A stretch of 64,000 nt of DNA from Limisphaera sp. (GTDB taxonomy: Bacteria; Verrucomicrobiota; Verrucomicrobiia; Limisphaerales; Limisphaeraceae). The stretch lies in the NCBI GenBank assembly GCA_025057755.1, contig JANWVC010000003.1, positions 372,001 to 436,000 on the forward strand, given 5' to 3'. The notes under the pieces were generated by a model. That model searched no databases. It was not told the origin of the DNA and saw nothing but the letters and a program-made list of their open reading frames with translations. Below, in pieces: positions 40,805-50,784 of this stretch (position 1 is the stretch's first letter; the number at the start of each line of letters is the position of its first letter). The position numbers and the translations under genes are program-made.

Positions 40805-42114
40805 AGACCTACGTGCTGGACACAAATGTTCTGCTGCATGATCCGCACTCGCTGCTGCAGTTTCGCGACAATCAGGTGGTGATTCCTATTGAAGTGATCG
40901 AGGAAATCGACCGGTTCAAGCGCGAACCCAGTGAGCTAGGCCAGAACGCACGGACTGTCTCGCGTTTGTTGGACAGTTTGCGTGCCCAAGGTCGGCTGAG
41001 TGAAGGTGTGCCATTGCCTAACGGGGGCAGGTTGCGCATTATCTGCCCCCGCAAACCATCGCGCAACGGCCGGAATGGTCGCTCACCAGAACTCTCCGTG
41101 GATGATCGTATTCTGCTGCTTTGCCTGGAGTTGCAGAGGGAATCGCCCCGGCAGCCCACCATTCTTGTTTCAAAGGACATCAATCTGAGAGTCAAGGCGG
41201 ATGCCTACGGTCTGTCCGCCGAGGATTATGAAAGCGATCGTGTGTATATCACCGATTTGTACACAGGGATGATTGAGCTGACGGTCGGTCCCCAGGAAAT
41301 CGCTCGGTTTCGCGCCAATGGCGAGCTGGAACTGCCGGCCGGTCATTCTGCCTACCCAAACGAGTACTGCACACTCATAGATGAAAGTAATCCAAAACGA
41401 ACCGCGCTGGCACGGGTGGACGTGAATGGCACCCGGTTAATCCCAATCCTCGACACCCGGGAGGGTGTCTGGGGAATCAAACCGCGCAATCGAGAACAAC
41501 ATTTCGCCTTCGACGCGTTGTTGGATGATCGGATCAAGCTTGTCACGCTCATGGGTAAGGCCGGGACGGGAAAAACGCTTCTAGCCATGGCTGCCGGGCT
41601 CAAACGAACGGTCCTGGATCGGGAGTTCCGAAGGGTCGTAGTGGCCCGTCCGACTGTTTCCATGGGCCGAGAACTCGGTTTCCTGCCTGGCACCTTGGAG
41701 GAAAAACTGGCTCCCTGGATGCAACCCATTCATGATGCGCTGGAGCTGCTGAGTGATTTGAACATGGGTCAGGATCAACGACGCAGCACCGACCTTTTGC
41801 GCTCAGGCAGCATTGTGGTTGAGGCTCTTAGCTACATCCGCGGCCGCAGTATCGCCAACCAATTCATGATCATCGACGAAGCGCAAAACCTTACCCCCTT
41901 GGAGGTCAAAACCATCGTCACGCGGGTTGGTCCGGGTACAAAAATCGTGTTCACCGGCGATCCTTACCAGATCGACAACCCGTATGTGGACTCTTCCTCC
42001 AACGGATTCAACTACATTGTCAGTCGGTTCCGTGAACAACCCATTGCCGCACATGTTGAGTTGCAAAAAGGAGAGCGATCCGAATTGGCCGAGTTGGCTG
42101 CGAATTTGTTGTAA
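40801..42114 (+). CDS. PhoH2-type protein: PIN ribonuclease fused to PhoH ATPase
   Basis: Predicted length 437 aa. The GTG start overlaps the GST stop. An N-terminal PIN domain (residues about 1-150: YVLDTNVLLHDP, IPIEVIEEIDRFK, LSVDDRILLLCLEL, ILVSKDINLRVKADA) carries the acidic residues of a metal-dependent RNase. The C-terminal PhoH RecA-like domain has Walker A GKAGTGKT at 252-259, ARPTVSMGRELGFLPGTLEEKL and Walker B FMIIDEAQNLTPLE, then KIVFTGDPYQIDNPY. PhoH2 proteins act as ATP-dependent RNA helicase/RNases. No antitoxin-like small gene precedes it; the coupled partner is a GST-like protein, which is unusual. Confidence 0.93.
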   Translation: MKTYVLDTNVLLHDPHSLLQFRDNQVVIPIEVIEEIDRFKREPSELGQNARTVSRLLDSLRAQGRLSEGVPLPNGGRLRIICPRKPSRNGRNGRSPELSVDDRILLLCLELQRESPRQPTILVSKDINLRVKADAYGLSAEDYESDRVYITDLYTGMIELTVGPQEIARFRANGELELPAGHSAYPNEYCTLIDESNPKRTALARVDVNGTRLIPILDTREGVWGIKPRNREQHFAFDALLDDRIKLVTLMGKAGTGKTLLAMAAGLKRTVLDREFRRVVVARPTVSMGRELGFLPGTLEEKLAPWMQPIHDALELLSDLNMGQDQRRSTDLLRSGSIVVEALSYIRGRSIANQFMIIDEAQNLTPLEVKTIVTRVGPGTKIVFTGDPYQIDNPYVDSSSNGFNYIVSRFREQPIAAHVELQKGERSELAELAANLL

Positions 42115-42630
42115 GGAGTTTGCGAGGCGTTTGTATCTTAGCCCAAGGCCAATATGGAAAGCTTGAAAGCATGTCGGGATTACCAGGGACGGGTTGGGTC
42201 GGCCATTCAAAGCTAGTGGTCAAGAATGCCTACCCAAACCGATGGAGCCTCGTGCCACATAGACCTGTCAGGGTCATTTCGTCCTCAGCGGTTGTCGTTT
42301 GCTCTCTTTGATCCCCCAAAGATCCATATGCCGAGGGGGCAGACCCCTATCTGCAAACAGAGGAGGCAGGCCGTGCGTCTCGCCTGTAATCGTTCCGACC
42401 CAAGATCTGGGGAGCAGGTACGACGATCTGGCACCTGAGGCTGTTGCATGTTCACAGACGTTGAGCGCCTCCCAACGATTTTGTTTGAGCACACGCACTG
42501 AATGCGGTGCTTGCCTCACCAGGCGCCCGTTTGGGATTGAACCTTGTCTCGTGTAATCTCACCCGTGAAAGACTCTCAACCGGGCGAGCTGCCCTCTTGA
42601 GGATGGTGCAATCTCTGGGTGAATTGCCGC
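42115..42630. other. Convergent gap, phoH/nitroreductase
   Basis: This 516 bp gap lies between convergent genes. An 81-codon minus-strand frame at 42274-42519 has no recognisable domain. No clear terminator hairpin with a T-run was seen. Confidence 0.5.
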
Positions 42631-43308
42631 TCAGAGGTATCGAATCAGCTCGCTCTTTGGAAACCGCACCTTTGGCAACGTGGCGTATTTATCATTAGGG
42701 GCACGGTATCCCAGCGCACAGCATACCACCGAGGTGTACCCTTGCTCTCGAAGCTGCAGCAAGCGATCGAATTCCGCCGGTACAAAACCCTCGATCGGAC
42801 AGGTGTCCACTTCGAGAAGCGCTGCGGCGGTCAGAAGATTGCCGAGGGCCAGATAAGCCTGTCGAGCAGCCCAATGAACCGCTTGCGGGGCGAAGGCCGG
42901 ATCCAACAACATATTCGACATCATTTCACGATATGCTGCCAACGATTCACGCGTCACTTTGCGAACCTCGCACATGCGATCGATCCAGCGATCTATATCC
43001 GCCGCAGAGAGGCTCGTCGGCACGGCAAACACCACAAAATGAGAGGCGTCGACCACCTGGCGTTGATTCCACGCATGAGGTAACAATTGCTGACGTAGTG
43101 AGGGATCTTGCACGACCAGAAATCGATAAGGTTGCAGTCCAAAGGAGGAAGCAGAGAGCACCAAAGCTTCCTCCAGAGCAGACCATACGTCGGCCGGGAT
43201 TTTGCGTGTGGGATCAAAGGCTTTCGTGGCGTAACGCCACCGCAACGCTTGAAGCAATGTCTCTGCGCTTATGCCGTGCTTCTCCTTGATGCTCAGGTCC
43301 AGCGACAT
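42631..43308 (-). CDS. NAD(P)H-dependent nitroreductase (NfsB-like)
   Basis: Predicted length 225 aa. The ATG at 43308 has a strong Shine-Dalgarno (AAAGGAGA). This FMN-dependent flavoprotein of the NfsB/oxygen-insensitive nitroreductase family has: LLQALRWRYATKAFDPTRKI, ALVLSASSFGLQPYRFLVV, AWNQRQVVDASHFVVFA, AARQAYLALGNLLTAAALLEVDTCPIEGF and CCALGYRAPNDKYATLPKVRF. It reduces quinones, flavins or nitro compounds as a cytoplasmic dimer. It stands alone. Confidence 0.92.
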   Translation of the reverse strand: MSLDLSIKEKHGISAETLLQALRWRYATKAFDPTRKIPADVWSALEEALVLSASSFGLQPYRFLVVQDPSLRQQLLPHAWNQRQVVDASHFVVFAVPTSLSAADIDRWIDRMCEVRKVTRESLAAYREMMSNMLLDPAFAPQAVHWAARQAYLALGNLLTAAALLEVDTCPIEGFVPAEFDRLLQLREQGYTSVVCCALGYRAPNDKYATLPKVRFPKSELIRYL

Positions 43309-44368
43309 GTTTTTTGTCTCCTTTGACTTCGTTTCAAAATTTCAAAATTCTTTTTTCATGATTCTTCCCTTTTCTTGCAGGCAAGGAACAGTCTGTAGCC
43401 CGAGGAGATAACCCTGTCAAATATCCCTGCAACCTTCGAGTTTTGGCCATCTTGGGCCTTGCCATCCGCTGTTATCGCTTGATACGTGGTCAGATTTTCA
43501 CTCCCGGATCCCCTCGGCCGAGAACTTCTCGAGAACAGGCCGAATTTCAAAAGGCCCCTTCCCCATTGACCTTGAGAGCCTTTGAGATCCGCGCAGCCAG
43601 TCGTGCCGCTCATCGCGGCTCTGAGCAAGCATGCCTCGACACATCAAACACTGACCTCATTCAATAGAAACCGCTGTCTTGGTCATCCCTGTGACAAGGC
43701 TCGCTCCAAGCACGTGCACGCGGAAACATCTCTCTCTTCTCTTGGTCAGCGCCGATTTTCTGTTCTGCGATGGGACGCCCTTTTGCATGCGCTGTTATGC
43801 ATTCAAAGAGTCTGCAGCCCCTTCCTCAAAGCCCCGCCCATGAACCAGGCCAGCAAACCCCTCGTTGATTCCAAAAGCCACAGCCGTAAACATGATGGGC
43901 TTGGTCAGATTTGCGGGCTGTCTTTCTTGCCCTTGGAGATCAGGATCCGCTCAATCGCAACAGTTCATGCCAACCGCGCACCGATGCAATGCTGGACAGA
44001 TCGGATGGTTTTGACGATCCGCGACCCCGTGGTCCTTATCACCTGCCAAGTTTCAAAGCCTGGCACACACGTCTCTAAGCTCCGTGAGAGGGGACCGACT
44101 CCGCATCGACGGATGTCAGAAAAGGATCCTGGGAAAAGAATCCAAAACCACCAAACGGGCGTTTTCTGCATTCCTGATGGAGTTTCTGCAAACTGGCAAG
44201 TCAACGGTAGCCATGCCAGGGACGGGGACTGTTTTTGCGCCAGTCGCCTGTGAGATTCTATAATTTAGGGACCGACTGCCACCAGCCAGTCGCCTGGTCG
44301 AAAGCAACTGCATCGCCGGGTCGTGGAACCATTAGCCGGCCTCAGACCTGATGAAATCAAGACCTACC
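43309..44368. other. 1.06 kb gap without recognised genes
   Basis: A 223-codon plus-strand frame (43582-44253) exists, but its composition is not protein-like and it has no domain. A TATAAT hexamer at 44259-44264 has no matching -35. It may be eroded sequence. Confidence 0.5.
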
Positions 44369-45271
44369 TTAGAACCGGTAGGTCAAAGTAACCACGCCTG
44401 TGTGACCTTGAAGGCGAGCTTCAGCCAGGAATTCGTAATGATATCGGATGGATGTAAACAACCCGATTTTCGGGCAGAAAAGGACGATCTCCGGCCCAAT
44501 TCCAGCAACCTTATCCTTTGCCAAGTTCGGTGTCTGAGCCCCACGATTGGCAGTGGTCCGGATCTGGTAATATCCTGCAATCCCCACGTCGATTGCAGCA
44601 GTCACAGCGTAGCTCAATCCGTAGTCTAAAGTGAAGACCTGCCCCAGGCGGTAATCGGCATCCTGATGTTCATGATTCAGCTCATATCGGCCAAGTGCGG
44701 CGAGCGTCCACCGACGCTCTGCATCCATGTACCAGGTCATGCCCGCCGTAAACATATGGGTCCAATATCCCATACCCGGCGCCGTGGGATCGGATACCGA
44801 GGAATCGCCGGTGGGTGCCCAAGGCCCGTAACCAACAGCAAAGTCGGCTTGTGGTACATGCCAAGAAAGGGTGACTTCGGCGAAGAAATCGCCCACGCCG
44901 AAGGTGCTGTCGTCAAGCCGGCCGCCCGGGGCGTTGATGCGAATATCCTTGTACTGAAACGGCAGCAAGGCATCGAACCCTACGTGACCTCCGAAGATCT
45001 TCCAATCCGTAATCCACAACAAGCGCGGTACGTTGGCATAGACGAAAACTTCAGGATCAGCCGCCGCGATTTCGTCCCCGCTAGCGTCACTCAATCGATC
45101 AGAGAAGTAAATCAAGTTGTAATCGCGGAGGTAGACGCCTGGAGGCGGCAGGGAGGCCGCTTTCAGGCCCTCGATGCCGGGCGGGTAATGAGCCGACGGC
45201 TGGGCTGACGTCGTGCCAAAGGGATCCGTCACAAGAGGGACGGTGCCGATAAGCAACAGAACACGTTTCAT
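44369..45271 (-). CDS. Outer-membrane transporter-like beta-barrel (phenol MetA / SphA family)
   Basis: Predicted length 300 aa. [24 protein letters not shown] is a signal peptide. The mature part shows alternating amphipathic strands ([81 protein letters not shown]) and ends TLTYRF with a terminal aromatic residue, as expected for BAM-inserted barrels. Family members are annotated as transporters linked to phenol degradation or lipid uptake; the substrate is unknown. The start overlaps the trpB2 stop by ATGA. Confidence 0.82.
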   Translation of the reverse strand: MKRVLLLIGTVPLVTDPFGTTSAQPSAHYPPGIEGLKAASLPPPGVYLRDYNLIYFSDRLSDASGDEIAAADPEVFVYANVPRLLWITDWKIFGGHVGFDALLPFQYKDIRINAPGGRLDDSTFGVGDFFAEVTLSWHVPQADFAVGYGPWAPTGDSSVSDPTAPGMGYWTHMFTAGMTWYMDAERRWTLAALGRYELNHEHQDADYRLGQVFTLDYGLSYAVTAAIDVGIAGYYQIRTTANRGAQTPNLAKDKVAGIGPEIVLFCPKIGLFTSIRYHYEFLAEARLQGHTGVVTLTYRF

Positions 45272-46602
45272 GATTCACTTCGGGAGCCGTTGGGATCAGC
45301 GTCGTGGATCTGACCGGCGAAATACTGGTCGTAGGCCGAAAGATCTAGCAGCCCGTGTCCGCAGAGATTGAACAAAATGACGCGCGATTTACCCTCTTCC
45401 CGGGCTCGGATCGCTTCGTCCACAGCCGCAGCGATGGCATGGGACGGCTCCGGAGCCGGGACAATTCCTTCCGTGCGGGCGAACAAAACGGCCGCTTCAA
45501 ATACTCGAGTTTGCGGATAGGCCACTGCTTCAATAAGATCAAGTTTTCTCAAGTGACTAACTAGAGGAGCCATGCCGTGATAACGAAGTCCGCCGGCGTG
45601 AATCTTAGGTGGAATGAATTTGTGGCCCAATGTGTACATCATGAGCAAGGGTGTCATCTCGGCCGTGTCACCAAAGTCGTAACGCAACTCGCCCTTTGTC
45701 AGGGAGGCACATGCCGTGGGTTCGACTGCGACGATTCGAGTAGGGCGCTTTTCCAAAATCTTGCGTCGTACGAACGGAAAGGTCAGGCCGGCGAAATTGC
45801 TGCCGCCCCCCACACAACCGATGACCACGTCCGGTTCCTCGCCTGCCATTTCCATCTGTTTGAGCGCTTCTTGGCCGATGACCGTTTGATGAAGGCAGAC
45901 GTGGTTGAGCACGCTACCGAGGGAGTATTTGGTGCCGGAATGGGTCACGGTATGTTCAATGGCTTCGCTGATGGCGATGCCCAAGCTACCGGGACAATTG
46001 GGATCTTCGGCCAACACGCGGCGACCGTACTGCGTTTGATTGCTCGGGCTAGGATGGACAGTAGCTCCCCACGCTTCCATGAGCAGTTTGCGGTAAGGCT
46101 TTTGTTGGAAGCTCACCTTGACCATGTAAACCACACATTCCAAGCCAAAGAGGCGGCAGGCAAAAGCCAGAGAAGAGCCCCATTGGCCAGCGCCGGTCTC
46201 CGTGGCCAGGCATCGTGTGCCAGCTTGGCGATTGTACCAGGCCTGTGCCACCGCTGTGTTGGGTTTGTGGCTGCCGGCTGGGCTGACACCTTCGTACTTA
46301 TAATAAATGTGGGCAGGAGTCTGGAGTGCCCTCTCCAATCGGACCGCCCGAAGCAAGGGCGTGGGTCGCCACAGAGCGTAGATTTCCCGGACCGGTTCAG
46401 GGATTTCAACCCATCGCTCCGGGCTCATCTCCTGTTGCACAAGGTTTTCCGGAAAAATCGCCGCCAACATGTCGGGTGCCACTGGTTGCCGCGTTGCCGG
46501 GTGCAAAGGGGGCGGCAAAGGCTCGGGAAGGTCCGCCAGCAGATTGTACCACGCAGAGGGAATCTCTGACTGGGGTAGTATGAATCGAATGCGTTGGCTC
46601 AT
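45268..46602 (-). CDS. trpB2: TrpB2-type tryptophan synthase beta-like protein
   Basis: Predicted length 444 aa from ATG 46602 ([20 protein letters not shown]); an ATG at 46638 is an alternative. This PLP enzyme joins indole and serine. The TrpB2 signature N-terminus [20 protein letters not shown] is followed by [18 protein letters not shown]. The PLP lysine is in [17 protein letters not shown], the phosphate loop is [10 protein letters not shown], and the C-terminal [16 protein letters not shown] is present. No trpA or other trp gene is nearby, consistent with a TrpA-independent salvage or specialised role. It is translationally coupled to the downstream barrel gene. Confidence 0.93.
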   Translation of the reverse strand: MSQRIRFILPQSEIPSAWYNLLADLPEPLPPPLHPATRQPVAPDMLAAIFPENLVQQEMSPERWVEIPEPVREIYALWRPTPLLRAVRLERALQTPAHIYYKYEGVSPAGSHKPNTAVAQAWYNRQAGTRCLATETGAGQWGSSLAFACRLFGLECVVYMVKVSFQQKPYRKLLMEAWGATVHPSPSNQTQYGRRVLAEDPNCPGSLGIAISEAIEHTVTHSGTKYSLGSVLNHVCLHQTVIGQEALKQMEMAGEEPDVVIGCVGGGSNFAGLTFPFVRRKILEKRPTRIVAVEPTACASLTKGELRYDFGDTAEMTPLLMMYTLGHKFIPPKIHAGGLRYHGMAPLVSHLRKLDLIEAVAYPQTRVFEAAVLFARTEGIVPAPEPSHAIAAAVDEAIRAREEGKSRVILFNLCGHGLLDLSAYDQYFAGQIHDADPNGSRSES

Positions 46603-47612
46603 GGATGAGTTGACGCTGCTAAATAATCTTGGGTTCATCTTTAGACAGGCTTTTCTAGGTTCGTCAATCCAGATGTAGATTGCAGGTCTTTTCCGACCTC
46701 AGGAGGGGCGGACAAGGCATCCCAAGCCATCCCGTACCTCCGGATTGAAGCCCGGTAGAGCCAGAAAGGAAAAAGCATGTGCGCATCTGGCGAAGATGAA
46801 GCATGTGCTGCGGCACGTAGAGGCCACAATCTTTGGGAATCCCATTCCCCCCAGGGTTCAAGCTCTCTTGCAAGCCCGGTCTGGCGGACCATCGACCTTG
46901 TCTAAGCTTTCCTCGGCCCTATCCTTTGTTGGATATGCATGCGAGGCCTTTCTGAAAACTCGCCCATGGGGGAAACATGATTGCCAGCGATGCACAGCTG
47001 GGCACGTCGGTCCCCGGACACTTGGGAGATTCAGGCCCAAAAGAGACGGATCAACAGCGCAATCCAGCAGGTCTCGCACACTGCACCAAGTGACGGTTGA
47101 CGCTTTCACATCAACGAATGGCTAACAAAGACTTTCGCGGCGATGGGCCACGATATAGGGGCTATTGGATTACGTGCGCCTTATCTCATGCACTCTTCGA
47201 AGCTCCTTCCTATTGCATGGAGTGGACACCTAGCGGCCACGAAGCAAGTCTGCTCCATTGTCCGGTGCACTTCGGCGCAACAACGCCGGACTCCCGGCCG
47301 GGAGCGTATCCTGAGTGCGGTTTGCCCGTTGCCGTTGTTGCCTGAGCCGCACGCTCTGACAGGGTTCTCAAGGCGACAACGGACCGTTGCCTGCGGGATC
47401 AGTAGCTCCCCCACGGGAATTGCTCAACCTTTCACTGCACTCACTGGATGCACGTTAGAATACATAGCATTGCGATGTAACCTCCTGTAGCGGAAAAGGG
47501 GCAAGCTACTCCACGAACCAAGTCGAGGATCCAGCCAGTCACGGGTATCCGGATCTGAACGTTGAAATCAAAATACACGGCGACGGCGTGACTCAAACAG
47601 GTAGATCGAAAC
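46603..47612. other. 1 kb divergent gap without recognised genes
   Basis: The gap lies between divergent trpB2 and the reductase gene. Several 70-130-codon frames overlap in different phases with no shared domain signal. Nothing else was recognised. Confidence 0.5.
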
Positions 47613-48503
47613 ATGTACACAATCGTCGAAGCAAAATTGTTGGCACCGCAAATCAAGTTGTTCCGGATTGAGGCACCGGCCACTGCGCGACGGCAACGCC
47701 CGGGGCAATTTGTAATTGTGCGAGTTCATAAAGCCGGAGAACGAATACCATTGACTGTCTCGGATTCGGATCCGCATGCGGCGACGATTCCCCTCATTGT
47801 GCAAGGAGTAGGAAAGACCACCCGACTCTTGAACGAAAAAGGAGCTGGTGACTTTGTTCTGGACGTGGTCGGTTCTTTGGGCAAGCCGTCGGAAATTATG
47901 CGCTTCGGAGCCGTGGTGGTGATTGGCGGAGGCGTCGGCGCGGCAATCGCCTATCCAACCGCCCGTGCGTTGAAACAGGCGGGCAATCATGTGACCGTGG
48001 TTTTAGGTGCTCGCAGCCGAGACTTTATCATCTTGGAGCAGGAAATGCGCAGCATCAGTGATCGCCTCTCCGTGACCACCAACGACGGTTCATACAGCCA
48101 GAAAGGGCTTGTCACCGACGCCTTATGCCACCGACTGACGGCTGGCCCTTCTGTAAACTATGTGCTTGCCATCGGGCCGATTCGCATGATGGCAGCAGCG
48201 GCCGACGTCACCCGGCCTTTTGGAATCCGTACGGTAGTTAGTGTCAACCCGATCATGGTGGATGGCACCGGTATGTGCGGCGGATGCCGCATTCAGGTCG
48301 GCACGGAAAGCCGGTTTGCTTGTGTGGATGGACCTGAGTTTGATGCTCGCCGGGTCAACGTTGGTCGGTTGGTCGCACGTAACACGATGTACCGCCAGCA
48401 AGAGCTCCGGGCATTACAGGAATGGGAACGCGCCCGTTCGGGGAATGGGTGCAGGTTATCGAGTCAAGGTGCATCCCTTGAACCGGGTGACCAGTTTCCA
48501 TGA
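47613..48503 (+). CDS. NfnA/SudB-like ferredoxin-NADP(+) reductase subunit (FAD, NAD, [2Fe-2S])
   Basis: Predicted length 296 aa. The FAD domain has RIEAPATARRQRPGQFVIVRVHKAGERIPLTVSD. The NAD domain has VVVIGGGVGAAIAYPTARALKQAGNHVTVVLGAR and YVLAIGPIRMM. A C-terminal [2Fe-2S] ligand set sits in VDGTGMCGGCRIQVG...FACVDGPEFD. This is the small subunit of NfnAB or sulfide dehydrogenase/glutamate-synthase-like flavin complexes, which transfer electrons between NADH, ferredoxin and NADPH. The stop overlaps the next start by ATGA. Its expected large partner is broken (next entry), so the function of the intact subunit is uncertain. Confidence 0.9.
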   Translation: MYTIVEAKLLAPQIKLFRIEAPATARRQRPGQFVIVRVHKAGERIPLTVSDSDPHAATIPLIVQGVGKTTRLLNEKGAGDFVLDVVGSLGKPSEIMRFGAVVVIGGGVGAAIAYPTARALKQAGNHVTVVLGARSRDFIILEQEMRSISDRLSVTTNDGSYSQKGLVTDALCHRLTAGPSVNYVLAIGPIRMMAAAADVTRPFGIRTVVSVNPIMVDGTGMCGGCRIQVGTESRFACVDGPEFDARRVNVGRLVARNTMYRQQELRALQEWERARSGNGCRLSSQGASLEPGDQFP

Positions 48504-49925
48504 GCACCCCCCTTCCACCGCGGGAGCGTATAAAGTTGCCCCGGCAAAGGATGCCGGAGCCAGAACCCATACAACGCCGGTGTAACCTTGCCGAGGTGAC
48601 CCTTGGATTGAGCCAAGAGTTGGCCCGGCAACAAGCGCTGCGCTGTCTGGAATGTGCCAGTCCACAATGTTCTCAAGGCTGCCCAGTGGGAGTGAAGCTG
48701 AAAGAGTTTGTCCAGTCGATTTTGGAAGGGGATTTCTCGCTGCTTCCACAAAGATCCGCGCGGACAATGTGTTGCCGGCCGTCACAGGACGGGTCTGTCC
48801 GCAAGAGCATCAATGTGAAGGCCGCTGCGTTTTGGGGCGGCGGGGTGAACCCGTGGGCATTGGCTATTTGGAACGCTTCGTATCCGATGACGAGCGTGCT
48901 CATGGCAGTCCGGCTCCACCTCCGATGTCGCCACCCTCCGGCAAAAAGGTGGCCGTTGTGGGCAGTGGCCCTGCAGGGTTAAGCACTGCCTGTGACCTCG
49001 TACGCCGTGGCCACGACCTGGGGGTACTGGAAGCGCTGCATGCAATCGGCGGCGTGTTGGTTTACGGCATTCTGGAGTTTCGTTTATCCAATGGAATCGT
49101 CCTTCAAGAAGTCGGACATTTGCCACGGATGGGGGGCCAATTCCGGATCCACGTTGGTGTTGGCAAAACGGTCACGTTGGACGACCTTCTAAATCAGAAA
49201 GGCTACGACCCAGTGTTTGTGGCCGCGGGTGCAAGCTTACCGGTGTTTCTGAACATCCCTGGAGAGTATCTTTGCGGCGTATATTCAGCTAATGAATTTC
49301 TAACTCGTGTGAATCTTATGAAGGCCTATCGGGAGGATTACGACGAGCCCGTGTTCAATTGCCGCGGGCGGGAGGTAGTGGTCATCGGAGGAGGTAACAC
49401 AGCCATGGATGCTGTGCGCACGGCGCTTCGGCTGGGGGCTGCGCATGCTACGATCGTTTACCGTCGATCTGAAGCTGAAATGCCGGCCCGAGTTGAGGAG
49501 ATCAAGCACGCGCGCGAAGAAGGAGTCCGGCTCCAACTGTTGACCAGTCCGGTCGAATTTATGAATGACGGAAAAGGATGGCTCTCCGGTGTGCGTTGCA
49601 TTCGAATGGCATTGGGTCCGGCGGACGATTCCGGAAGATGCCGTCCTGTGCCTGTGCCACATTCGGAATTCATTCTGCCAGCACAGATGGCCGTAATTGC
49701 CGTGGGCAACCGCAGCAATCCACTGGTGCAGTCCACCACCCCAGACCTCGAAACCACGCCGTAGGGATACATCCGGGCAGATCCGGAAACGATGAAAACG
49801 CCCAAGAAAGGCGTGTTTGCGGGGGAGATGTTGTAACGGGTGGGGGCACCGTCATCCTGGCCATGGGCGCTGGTCGCAAGGCAGCCCGAGCCATTGATGA
49901 CTACTTAAAAACCGGCCGCTGGTAA
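48500..49925 (+). pseudogene. Broken GltD/NfnB-like NADPH-dependent flavoprotein subunit
   Basis: The N-terminal iron-sulfur region is intact (CLECASPQCSQGCPVGVKLKEFV). A single-base loss in a T-run near 48733 moves the frame; restoring one T recovers LAASTKIRADNVLPAVTG and RVCPQEHQCEGRCVLGRRGE. FAD and NAD sites then follow (KKVAVVGSGPAGLSTACDLV, EVVVIGGGNTAMDAVRTALRLGA). A TAG at 49762-49764 interrupts before GYIRADPETMKTPKKGVFAG. A single-base loss in the G-run at 49821-49825 moves the frame again, and DVVTGGGTVILAMGAGRKAA and the C-terminus follow. Full length would be about 475 aa. Two homopolymer losses alone could be assembly errors, but the extra nonsense codon favours a real pseudogene. 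ATGA overlap with the small subunit. Confidence 0.85.
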
Positions 49926-50784
49926 GCCAGCTTGGTGTCTTTCAGCAGGCGTTCGACTCTGACTCCCCACGCTTGCCGAGGCACTTTCATCTCTTAAGTT
50001 CTGGCTACATTGGAAGAGACGCACTTCTTCTCTCTCGATCGGTTGGCGTTATGATGTCGATTAAACTCCCGCGGACTTCTCTAACCAGACGCTCACATCC
50101 GGTCGCATAGTTTCGGACGAGCGCAATCCCGGGCATCAACTATGATCTCACGCCGACCGTCCATTTGACTGGTTTTACACCAAGCCATTTGCCTGGCAGT
50201 CGATCTGACTATGAGTCGACTTTTACGCAGAAGATCGAGGAGTCATGCACTAATGCTTGTAATGCTATGCCGCATGTTCCTCGACTGCTGCAGAAACCCG
50301 CTTACGATTCGGTTGTTGCGGACCGCCCAAGCGCATAGCGACCCCGTTCGGTCCCTGCAATTCCCTTGTTGCCACGAAGTATGGATGCAAAGTCCAGTCG
50401 GTTGTCTGGTGGGGCTATTGACCTTCCGCAAAGAAATGCGTGATAGGAACTGCCTTCAATGAATCGGCTCACGTTTGAATCAAGCAAGGGCAAGACGTGA
50501 GACCTACCTAAGAGGGCATGGGTTGATGCATGATTCATTCAAACATGGTCCGGTTCGGTCAAGCCGCAACAATCGGAGGACCAGACCTGAAGGGGCAGGC
50601 AAGGTTGCCTTTTGAAGGAAGGCCCTCAAGGACGTGAAGATGCCCCAGCTGCGTTTCGAAAACAGGCGCGGGATGCCTTTGGAATCCTTGCCCGAAAGTT
50701 GCCACTCGCAACCATGGTCGCCAACCCGGAACTAAATACAGGCAGGTTCCACACGACGGGTCTGCAAAAGATGCCCAAACTTCC
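49926..50784. other. 0.86 kb gap without recognised genes
   Basis: Frames are short and unrelated. The right end, 50.56-50.78 kb, may be an eroded extension of the neighbouring pseudogene. No RNA or terminator was recognised. Confidence 0.45.

Noticed and set aside
43582..44253. 223-codon plus-strand frame
   Set aside because: Histidine- and arginine-rich random-looking sequence with no domain; the minus strand is equally uninformative.
44259..44264. Promoter with a TATAAT box
   Set aside because: No -35 element at the right distance and no gene start downstream.
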